Shown one piece after another: positions 56,133 through 64,000 of a stretch of DNA of 64,000 nucleotides. The stretch lies in the NCBI RefSeq assembly GCF_013409935.1, contig NZ_JACCCO010000002.1, positions 992,001 to 1,056,000 of the forward strand. Direction: 5' to 3'. Source of the DNA: Streptosporangium sandarakinum. GTDB taxonomy: Bacteria > Actinomycetota > Actinomycetes > Streptosporangiales > Streptosporangiaceae. The stretch's first letter is position 1; the number at the start of each line of letters is the position of its first letter. The translations under genes were made by a program, and so were the position numbers. The notes below the pieces were generated by a model. It did not search any database, was not told where the DNA came from, and saw only the letters and a list, made by a program, of their open reading frames with translations.

Positions 56133-57180
56133 CCGCCTCCGGTAACGAGCGCGACGCCATCCGCGTCCACGGCGCCGGAGCCACCGGAACCACCGAAGTC
56201 GCCGGAGCCGCCGGACTCACGCCCGCCCGGGCGCGGCGGACGGCGCTGCGCTGCCTCGCCGGCTCGCTCACCCTGGTGACCGTGCTCGGGCACCTCGTCC
56301 CCGGCTTCGAGCAGCCCTGTCTCGCGCCGGTCGCGGGCGCGGCCACCGGGGTCGCCGCCGAACTCGTGCTGGAGAGCCTGGACGCGTGGGCGTGCCTGCG
56401 CCGGCCCCGCTACCTGAGCCCCCGGAGCGGGCGGACCGGCGGGACGCTCGACTTCTTCCTGCCGTCGTACGTCACCGGCCTGGTCTGCGCGATGTTCCTG
56501 TACGGCGGCGGCCGCCTGTCCCCCGTGGTGCTGGCCACGCTGGTCGGTGTCAGCGGCAGGTACGTCTTCCGGTTCCGCGGGACGGGCGGGCCCGTCCTGA
56601 ACCCCGCGGCCCTCGGCACGGCCACGGTGCTGCTGCTGTCGTGGACCGGTGGGGCGTCGCCGTACCGGTTCACCGCGGGGGTGCCGGAGCCGTTCGACGT
56701 GGTGGCGCCGCCGGTCGTGCTGGGCCTGGGGGTGGCGCTGCACGCGGGGCTGACCGGCAGGTTGCCGGTGCTGGCGGGCTGGGCGGGCGGGTTCGCCGCG
56801 CAGGCCGTCGTGCGGGGCCTGCTGTCCGGCGTCTCGGTGATGGACGCCCTGCTGCCGGTGACCGGCGCGGCCTTCGCGCTCTACACCGTCTACGTGGTCG
56901 CCGACCCCGAAACGACTCCCGCCGGCCGGCGCGCCCAGGTCGTGTTCGGCGCGGCCACCGCCGCGGTCCACGGCCTGCTGGTCGTGCTGGGCGTCGCCCA
57001 CGGGCTGTTCCTCGCCCTCGTGGCCGTCTGCGCCTGCCGCGGCGCGGCCCTGGCCGTGCGGGCGCGGGGGAGGCGCCGCGCGGCAAGGGCCCTCACCGCC
57101 TCCTCCGCGGCCCGCTCGGCGGTCTCCCCCGGGACCGCTCCCGCGGCTCCCACGGCTACGGCGGCTGCGGCGGACCCGCG

Positions 57181-57184
<4 letters not shown>
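56129..57184 (+). CDS. UnbU-like membrane protein (NqrB/RnfD-related)
   Basis: A 351-residue protein with about eight to nine membrane helices (LAGSLTLVTVLGHLVPGF, FLPSYVTGLVCAMFLYGGG, LLPVTGAAFALYTVYVV, GLLVVLGVAHGLFLALVAVC). GGPVLNPAALGTATVLLLSW resembles the flavin-attachment region of RnfD/NqrB, as known for enediyne UnbU proteins. The start overlaps the DUF1702 stop (ATGA), and its own stop overlaps the next start (ATGA). A membrane redox role is inferred from the family only. Confidence 0.82.
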
Positions 57185-58775
<1,591 letters not shown>

Positions 58776-58893
58776 CTACCCAGAAGCGGCATCATCCCGG
58801 CGAAAACCCCGGCACACCGCGACGACCCCGGAAACCGAACAACATTCCAAACAACCCTTGCCCGCCCCTGTGCCCCATGTTCTACTTTCCAGC

Positions 58894-59358
58894 GTGAACC
58901 AGCGCGCCCGCATCGCGATGGCGGAGGACGAGGTCACGGCCTTCGTCGCCGCGTCGCGGAAACTCCAGCTCGGCACGATCAACCCGGACGGGACGCCGCA
59001 CCTGGTGACCATGTTCTACGGGCTGACCGGCGGCAGGATCTCCTTCTGGACGTACGGCAAGGCCCAGAAGGCGCGCAACATCGAGCGGGACGCGCGGGTG
59101 ACCTGCCTCATCGAGGCCGGCGAGGACTACTTCGACCTGCGCGGCGTCCTGCTGTACGGCACCGCCCGGCGGATCGGCGATCCCGAGGGCGTCCTCGGCG
59201 TCGGCATGGACGTGACCCGGCGGATGGCCGGGATGCCCTCCGACGAGGAGGCCCTGCGGGGGTACGTCGCGGAGACCGGCCGCAAGAGGGTCGCCTTCGT
59301 CGTCGAGCCCGTCCGGGTGGTTTCCTGGGATCACCGTAAGCTCGCCTCACCGGCATAG
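58894..59358 (+). CDS. PPOX-class flavin/F420-dependent oxidoreductase-like protein
   Basis: A 154-residue split-barrel protein: LQLGTINPDGTPHLVTMFYGLTGG, WTYGKAQKARNIERDARVTC, YFDLRGVLLYGTARRI. The family includes F420-dependent reductases and biliverdin-type reductases. GTG at 58894 or ATG at 58918; neither has a clear ribosome site, so a leaderless mRNA is possible. First of a three-gene operon with ferredoxin and alcohol dehydrogenase. Confidence 0.83.
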   Translation: MNQRARIAMAEDEVTAFVAASRKLQLGTINPDGTPHLVTMFYGLTGGRISFWTYGKAQKARNIERDARVTCLIEAGEDYFDLRGVLLYGTARRIGDPEGVLGVGMDVTRRMAGMPSDEEALRGYVAETGRKRVAFVVEPVRVVSWDHRKLASPA

Positions 59359-59368
59359 GAGGCCCCCT

Positions 59369-59563
59369 GTGAGAATCACCGTCGACTACCTGGTCTGCGA
59401 GGCCAACGCCGTCTGCACCGGCCTCGCCCCCGAGGTCTTCGAGCTCGACGACGACGACCAGTTGCACGTGCTGCTGCCCGAGCCGCCCGCGGAGCTGTCG
59501 GACCGGGTCCGGCACGCCGCGCGGTCCTGTCCCAAAGCCGCCATCTCCTTGAAGGAGAGCTAG
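59369..59563 (+). CDS. Small [3Fe-4S]-type ferredoxin
   Basis: A 64-residue ferredoxin of the P450-partner type: three cluster ligands in CEANAVC (Cys10, Cys16) and SCPKAAI (Cys54-55 region), acidic surface (ELDDDDQL). GTG start; AGGAGG overlaps the PPOX stop codon 5 nt upstream. Electron donor to a P450, possibly the one at 46006, or to the adjacent dehydrogenase system. Confidence 0.9.
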   Translation: MRITVDYLVCEANAVCTGLAPEVFELDDDDQLHVLLPEPPAELSDRVRHAARSCPKAAISLKES

Positions 59564-59574
59564 GAGGATCCCCC

Positions 59575-60660
59575 ATGCGTGGTGCGCTTCTGCACGCCGT
59601 CGGCGACGACAAGCTGGACATCCGCGATGACTTCACCCTCACCCCGGTGGGCCCGACGGATGTCCGGATCAAGATCAGGGCGACCGGCGTGTGTCACTCC
59701 GACCTCTCGGTGATCAGCGGCGTGCTGCCCATGCCGCTCCCGATCATCCCGGGGCACGAGGGTGCCGGAGAGGTGGTGGAGATCGGCGACCACGTGACCT
59801 CGGTCCAGCCGGGTGACCGCGTCATCGTCAACTGGACCCCGGCCTGCGGCCACTGCGCCAACTGCCTGGTCGGCCAGCCGTACCTGTGCATGACCTACAT
59901 GATGGAGAGCTTCGTCAACGCCCGGTTCCGCTACGGCGGCGACACCCCGGCGTTCGGGATGGCCGGGTGCGGCACCTGGTGCGAGGAGATCGTCGTGCCC
60001 TGGCAGGGGGCGGTCAAGGTCGATCCGGAGATCCCCTACGAGATCGCGGCGCTGATCGGCTGCGGCGTCACGACCGGCGTCGGCGCGGCGCTCAACACCG
60101 CCAAGGTACGGCCCGGCTCGACGGTCGCGGTGGTCGGCGCCGGCGGCATCGGCCTGTCGATCATCCAGGGGGCGCGGATCTCCGGCGCGGCCACCATCCT
60201 GGCGATCGACCCGCTCGAGTCCAAGCACGAGCTGGCGAAGAAGGTCGGCGCCACGCACGCCATCACCCCCGACCAGCTCCAGGACGCCGTCGCCACGCTA
60301 ACCGGCGGCCACGGGTTCGACTACGGCTTCGAGGCGGTCGGCAAGTCCGCCGCCATCATGACCGCCTGGCAGGCGACCCGGCGCGGCGGCGACATGATCG
60401 TGGTGGGCGCGGGCGCCGTCGACGACATGGTCCCGCTGAGCGCCTTCAACCTCCTGTTCGAGGGCAAGAACATCCTCAGCTCGATGTACGGCGAGTCCGA
60501 CGTCCGGCACGACTTCCCCTTCTTCGCCAAGCTGTACAAGGCCGGCAAGCTCGACCTGGAGAGCATGATCAGCTCCCGGATCAGACTCGCCGACCTCAAC
60601 GACGCCGTGGCCGCCCTGCGCGGCGGCGAGGTCCTGCGCCAAGTGGTCGTCCTGGACTGA
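59575..60660 (+). CDS. Zinc-dependent alcohol dehydrogenase (MDR, NDMA-ADH-like)
   Basis: A 361-residue medium-chain dehydrogenase. Catalytic zinc ligands in GVCHSD and GHEGAGEVV; structural zinc loop CGHCANCLVGQPYLC; Rossmann VAVVGAGGIGLSIIQGARI. Close to mycothiol/NDMA-dependent alcohol dehydrogenases of actinomycetes. AGGAGG overlaps the ferredoxin stop. Together with a P450 and ferredoxin such enzymes can oxidise hydroxylated terpene or sterol side chains; the substrate here is not known. Confidence 0.9.
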   Translation: MRGALLHAVGDDKLDIRDDFTLTPVGPTDVRIKIRATGVCHSDLSVISGVLPMPLPIIPGHEGAGEVVEIGDHVTSVQPGDRVIVNWTPACGHCANCLVGQPYLCMTYMMESFVNARFRYGGDTPAFGMAGCGTWCEEIVVPWQGAVKVDPEIPYEIAALIGCGVTTGVGAALNTAKVRPGSTVAVVGAGGIGLSIIQGARISGAATILAIDPLESKHELAKKVGATHAITPDQLQDAVATLTGGHGFDYGFEAVGKSAAIMTAWQATRRGGDMIVVGAGAVDDMVPLSAFNLLFEGKNILSSMYGESDVRHDFPFFAKLYKAGKLDLESMISSRIRLADLNDAVAALRGGEVLRQVVVLD

Positions 60661-60678
60661 CGCCCTGGACCGACCGCC

Positions 60679-61015
60679 TCACCGGGACACCGGCAGCATG
60701 AGGGCCGCGGCCGTGGTGACCACCAGCATCACGGCCGCGACGCACAGGGCGACCCGCAGATCCACGACGAACCCGCCCCGGTCCGCGACCGAGGCTCCGA
60801 GGACGGCCACGGCGAGCGCGCCGCCCGTCTGCCGGAAGGAGTTCAGGATCCCGGCGGCCGTTCCGGCCCGGTCCGCGGCGATGTCGTTCAGCAGGACGGC
60901 CGTCAGGGAAGGCACGACGAGGCCCATGCCGAGGCCGATCGGGACGAGCATCACCGCGACCACCGCCCCGCCGGTCCCCTCGTCCATCCAGAGCAGTCCG
61001 GACATCGCCGGAACC
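60679..61015 (-). pseudogene. MFS transporter, 3' fragment only
   Basis: About 110 codons with the last helices of a DHA2-type major facilitator: LVPIGLGMGLVVPSLTAVLL, AGTAAGILNSFRQTGGALAVAVLG and a final hydrophobic segment ending LPVSR. All upstream domains are absent; sequence beyond about 61015 belongs to an unrelated fragment on the other strand. Confidence 0.82.
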
Positions 61016-61339
61016 GATCCAGACGCCCCGGATCTCGCCTCACTCGTGGGTGAGCTGATCGTCAAGAGCCCCGACTTCAACCGGCTCTGGGAGCGGTACG
61101 AGGTGCGCGCGATCGGCGACGGCACCAAGACGCTCCGGCACCCGGAGGTCGGCACGATGACGCTCTCGCACGAGGGGCTGCCCCTGAACCGCGCGCAGGG
61201 CCGGCGCCTCATCGTCCACATGGCGCCGCCCGGCAGCCCGGACCACGACGCGATGACGCTTCTCGACCTCGCCGCCTCCGGCTCGTCCGGCGGTCCCGGC
61301 GGGACGGCGCCCGTCTCACCCTCCCGGGGACAGGGCTAG
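61016..61339 (+). pseudogene. MmyB-type XRE regulator, C-terminal fragment only
   Basis: About 107 codons matching the MmyB-like ligand-binding domain found at the C-terminus of actinomycete XRE regulators: LASLVGELIVKSPDFNRLWE, LRHPEVGTMTLSHEGLPL, HMAPPGSPDHDAMTLLDLA. The HTH half is missing and there is no start or ribosome site. Confidence 0.82.
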
Positions 61340-61345
61340 CCGGAG

Positions 61346-62893
61346 CTACCGAACCGGCACCCGCAGGTCGCCGAAGCTCGCGATCGTCACCTTCATCGTG
61401 GCGGCGGTGTCGGGAAGCTCGAACAGGCTCCAGAATTCGCGCTGCCGGCCGGGGGCGAACTTCTCGGTGCTCAGTCGTACGCCGGAGACGTCGGTGCAGG
61501 CGCAGTAGAGGTCCACGTTCCCGCCGCGGGCCACCTGGAGGCGGGCGGGCAGGTAGCGGCGACGGGTTTCCACGTCGGTCAGCGTGACGTTGGAGGCGGC
61601 CTGGTACTTGAACGACATCCAGTCCTGTGCCCGGTGGAGCTCGTTGAACCAGGCCTCGCCGTCGCCCCGGTTCGTGATCCGGTACGTCAGCAGCCCGAGG
61701 CCGCCCGTCAGCCGTCGCAGGCCGGTGATCTCCATGGAGATCGGCTGGCCGTCCGCCGTGCCGGTTCCCGTCAGGCCCGTCGCGCCGGGAGCGGGGGCTG
61801 TGGGCGGGGTGGTGGCCGTGGCCGGCTCGGGCCTGGCGAACGTCACCGTGACGCGTCGGTTGCGGCCCCTGCCCTCGGCGGTGTCGTTGCCGTACAGCGG
61901 GCGGCGCGAGCCGTACCCCCTGGCCTGGAAGGTCACGCCCTGCCTCGTGACCAGCGTGGACAGCGCCCGGAGCGCGGATCGAGCGCGGCGGGTGGACAGG
62001 GGGTCGTTGATGGCGTCGGTGCCGGAGGAGTCCGCGTGCCCCTCCACCCGCACCGTCGTGCCGGGAGAGGCGTCGATGAGTTTCGCGGTGCGGGCCAGGA
62101 CCGCCTTCGCCCTGGGCGTGAGCGTGGCCTTGTCGACCGCGAACAGCACGTCGGAGGAGAGGTTCACGTGGAGGTCGGTGCCGTCGTCGGCTGTCTCCTC
62201 CGATTCGTCGGGCGATTCGGAGGGGGTCACGAGGCGGCGGGTGACGATGGTGACCGGCTCGGCGTCCGGATCGGGGATCGTCGTCCCGGGCGGGATGACC
62301 GGTGGGTCGTCGCTGATCGGGACGTCCACCATCGGCGGTCCCAGAGGGGTGACGACCGTGGTGGTGGAGGGGTTGCCCGAGGGCGCGGGCATGACGGCGT
62401 ACAGGCTGACGGACGCGCCAGGGTCGATGAAGTAGCCGAGGCCGTCACGGTCCTGGTCGCTGCACAGGCACGGGGAGCCGGCGGGCTGGTACGGCAGGAT
62501 CCAGGTGCGCGCCCGGGCGTCCAGGACCCCGATGCCGGAGGCCCATCGGATCTCTCCGAGCGGGCGGGTGTTGTCGCCCATCTCGCCGGTCCACGGCTGC
62601 TTCTTCTCGCTGTCGGTGTTCGTCAGCCTGACCTGGGCGATCAGATGTTCGCCCCTGACCCGGTTCAACCCGACCACCTCGACTTCGAGGTTCGGGGTCA
62701 TCGTGCCGGTCGTCCGGGCCAGCGCCGGGCGGGTGTCCTGTGCGGCGCCGCTCGCGGTGGACGAGGGCGGCGGGGTGGCGGGGGGAGACGTCACCGCCGG
62801 TGGCGCGGAGGTGGGTGGCGCGGCCTCCGGGGACAGGGCACAGGCCGAGGCGGTGAGCAGAGCGACCAACGGGATGACGATCCGGGAACCCAT
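61346..62893 (-). CDS. OmpA-domain lipoprotein with duplicated flanking domains
   Basis: A 515-residue lipoprotein: signal with lipobox TASAC (Cys about 18), Pro/Thr linker, a beta domain (about 70-175), an OmpA-like peptidoglycan-binding domain (about 255-350: LFAVDKATLTPRAKAVLART, VEGHADSSGTDAINDPLSTRRA, GRNRRVTV), then a second beta domain (about 385-515). The two beta domains look homologous: both have V/I-x-G-L-x-R-x-x-G near the start and a CxC-S/T-D motif (PCLCSDQD, YCACTDVS). Anchored to membrane and cell wall. The start at 62893 has no good ribosome site. Confidence 0.85.
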   Translation of the reverse strand: MGSRIVIPLVALLTASACALSPEAAPPTSAPPAVTSPPATPPPSSTASGAAQDTRPALARTTGTMTPNLEVEVVGLNRVRGEHLIAQVRLTNTDSEKKQPWTGEMGDNTRPLGEIRWASGIGVLDARARTWILPYQPAGSPCLCSDQDRDGLGYFIDPGASVSLYAVMPAPSGNPSTTTVVTPLGPPMVDVPISDDPPVIPPGTTIPDPDAEPVTIVTRRLVTPSESPDESEETADDGTDLHVNLSSDVLFAVDKATLTPRAKAVLARTAKLIDASPGTTVRVEGHADSSGTDAINDPLSTRRARSALRALSTLVTRQGVTFQARGYGSRRPLYGNDTAEGRGRNRRVTVTFARPEPATATTPPTAPAPGATGLTGTGTADGQPISMEITGLRRLTGGLGLLTYRITNRGDGEAWFNELHRAQDWMSFKYQAASNVTLTDVETRRRYLPARLQVARGGNVDLYCACTDVSGVRLSTEKFAPGRQREFWSLFELPDTAATMKVTIASFGDLRVPVR

Positions 62894-63088
62894 TTGGGAG
62901 ATACTGCCGCATTCCTCGGAAGATGCCCTAAGGGAAGATCGAGCGAGACCGACGCGCGGTACCGGCCGGGCGGCACGCCGAAGGTTCGGGCGAACGCGCG
63001 GGAGACGGGCGGCGCGGGCCGTACCGGGCGGCCGCCGCCGTACGGTGCGGCGGCGGCCGGTGCGGCGGTCGCCGTGCTGTGCGGCGGC

Positions 63089-63132
63089 CGGCACGGGCTG
63101 AATCCCCGACCCTCAGGCCGGGGAGCGCGTCA
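63089..63132 (+). mobile_element. IS200/IS605-type right end (solo copy 2)
   Basis: Same 44-bp sequence as 12601-12644 in reverse orientation, 41/44 identical, ending GCGTCAA. One base in the left arm of the hairpin has decayed (CCCCGACC against GGCCGGGG). No transposase or TnpB gene is recognisable in the 196 nt to its left. Its last bases supply the stop codon of the convergent isomerase gene. Confidence 0.65.
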
Positions 63133-64000
63133 ATCCGTGGCGAAGGCGGCGTCGAAGGCCGCGGCCGGCGGGGTGATCGCGTTGAGGGCCCGGATGAAGG
63201 CCAGCGCGTCGGGCGCGCCGGCCAGCCGGTCCATGCCCGCGTCCTCCCACTCGATGGAGATCGGCCCGTCGTAGCCGATCGCGTTCAGCGCGCGGAAGCA
63301 GTCCTCCCAGGGCACGTCGCCGCGGCCGGTGGAGACGAAGTCCCAGCCGCGCCGCAGGTCGGCCCAGGCCAGGTGCGAGGCCAGCCGGCCGCGCCGGCCG
63401 TCCCCGGTGCGGACCTTGGCGTCCTTGCAGTCGACGTGGTAGATCCGGTCGGCGAAGTCCAGGATGAACCCGACCGGGTCGATCTCCTGCCAGACCATGT
63501 GGGAGGGGTCCCAGTTCAGCCCGAAGGCCGGGCGGCGGCCGATCGCCTCCAGCGTCCGCACGGTCGTGTGGTAGTCGTAGGCGATCTCGCTGGGGTGCAC
63601 CTCGTGGGCGAAGCGCACCCCTGCCTCGTCGAAGACGTCCAGGATCGGGTTCCACCGGGCGGCGAAGTCGGCGTAGCCGTCCTCGATCATCGACGGCGGC
63701 ACCGGCGGGAACATCGCCACGGTGTGCCAGATGGACGAGCCGGTGAACCCGACCACCGTGTCCACGCCCAGCTTCGCGGCGGCGCGGGCGGTGTCCTTCA
63801 TCTCCTCGGCGGCGCGCCGCCGCACACCCTCGGGTTCGCCGTCGCCCCAGATCCGCGCGGGCAGGATGCCCCGGTGCCGCTCGTCGATGGGACTGTCGCA
63901 GACCGCCTGGCCGACCAGGTGGTTGGAGATCGTCCACACCTTCAGGTCGTACTTGGCCAGCGTCTCCTTCTTCCGCTCGACGTAGGAGTCGTCGGCCAGG
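63130..64000 (-). CDS. Sugar phosphate isomerase/epimerase-like TIM barrel, 5' end missing
   Basis: 289 residues are visible; the frame stays open to the window's right edge. AP-endonuclease-2-type barrel of the IolE/xylose-isomerase-like group: [63 protein letters not shown], and IEWEDAG (metal ligands Glu, Asp, His, Glu in the usual order). Role probably in inositol or sugar catabolism. The TGA stop is formed by the IS-end sequence at 63130-63132, so the natural C-terminus may have been changed slightly. Confidence 0.87.
   Translation of the reverse strand, partial: LADDSYVERKKETLAKYDLKVWTISNHLVGQAVCDSPIDERHRGILPARIWGDGEPEGVRRRAAEEMKDTARAAAKLGVDTVVGFTGSSIWHTVAMFPPVPPSMIEDGYADFAARWNPILDVFDEAGVRFAHEVHPSEIAYDYHTTVRTLEAIGRRPAFGLNWDPSHMVWQEIDPVGFILDFADRIYHVDCKDAKVRTGDGRRGRLASHLAWADLRRGWDFVSTGRGDVPWEDCFRALNAIGYDGPISIEWEDAGMDRLAGAPDALAFIRALNAITPPAAAFDAAFATD

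Noticed and set aside
58871..58884. KstR box before the PPOX-ferredoxin-ADH operon
   Set aside because: Only the GTTCTA half-site matches; two of the eight fixed positions of the consensus fail.
62894..63088. TnpB or transposase gene next to the second IS-type end
   Set aside because: No frame in this stretch shows the zinc-finger or catalytic motifs of TnpB, nor TnpA's HUH motif. The same holds for 12645-12827.

Overview
The window is about 70+% GC, codon use is strongly GC-biased at third positions, and GTG/TTG starts are frequent. The gene families point to a filamentous actinomycete of the order Streptosporangiales (Streptosporangium-like; genus is an inference). These include a GlgE-type maltokinase and glycogen branching enzyme, a CBM2-GH18 chitinase, a mycobacterial-type cholesterol side-chain operon, and many secreted hydrolases. 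No tRNA, rRNA or CRISPR was seen.

Layout. 1-981: 3' part of a maltokinase gene. 1-21 kb: small independent units: ricin-type lectin, MerR and MarR regulators with visible operators, YjdF-like protein, NAD-dependent epimerase, DUF11 protein, secreted adenosine deaminase, a HigB/HigA pair whose toxin has an in-frame TGA, an APH-fold kinase, a beta-lactamase-fold hydrolase, an M14 carboxypeptidase wrecked by an internal deletion with an IS200/IS605-type end at the scar, a divergent copper amine oxidase with a secreted partner, and a pirin/GNAT/pirin/YceI/MarR stress-type locus with three identical operators. 21.6-31.3 kb: glgB (about 20.6 kb from the maltokinase gene that normally adjoins it), chitinase with promoter and palindromic operator, subtilase, SppA, flavin reductase. 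31.4-34.9 kb: complete glycine-betaine-type ABC importer operon. 35.2-37.5 kb: a sigma-factor-like protein with a long disordered, partly collagen-like region and a C-terminal membrane anchor.

37.5-47.2 kb is a sterol side-chain island: ltp2-chsH1-chsH2-chsE2-chsE1 on the minus strand in the same gene order as the mycobacterial igr operon, then kstR-like tetR, fadA5-like thiolase, an Lrp-type regulator and a CYP125/142-like P450 on the plus strand. Boxes matching the KstR consensus TnnAACnnGTTnnA precede the thiolase and the P450, and a degenerate one lies upstream of chsE1. Another perfect box lies at 51.2 kb between a GDP-mannose dehydratase and a glycosyltransferase.

47.3-58.8 kb: polyprenyl diphosphate synthase, an imine-reductase-like dehydrogenase with a divergent TetR and two operators, then a glycan/lipid-type cluster (GMD, GT4, methyltransferase, toroid protein). 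It runs into a translationally coupled trio homologous to enediyne biosynthesis parts: a DUF1702/UnbL-like protein, a UnbU-like membrane protein and a free-standing dehydratase resembling the DH region of enediyne polyketide synthases. The dehydratase has its catalytic His position changed to Tyr. No enediyne PKS is in view. This trio is the most likely unusual system here.

58.9-64 kb: PPOX protein-ferredoxin-zinc alcohol dehydrogenase operon; a head-on pair of truncated pseudogenes (MFS transporter and MmyB-type regulator) explained by one deletion; an OmpA-domain lipoprotein with duplicated flanking domains; a second IS200/IS605-type end; and a truncated sugar isomerase/epimerase-like gene at the right edge.
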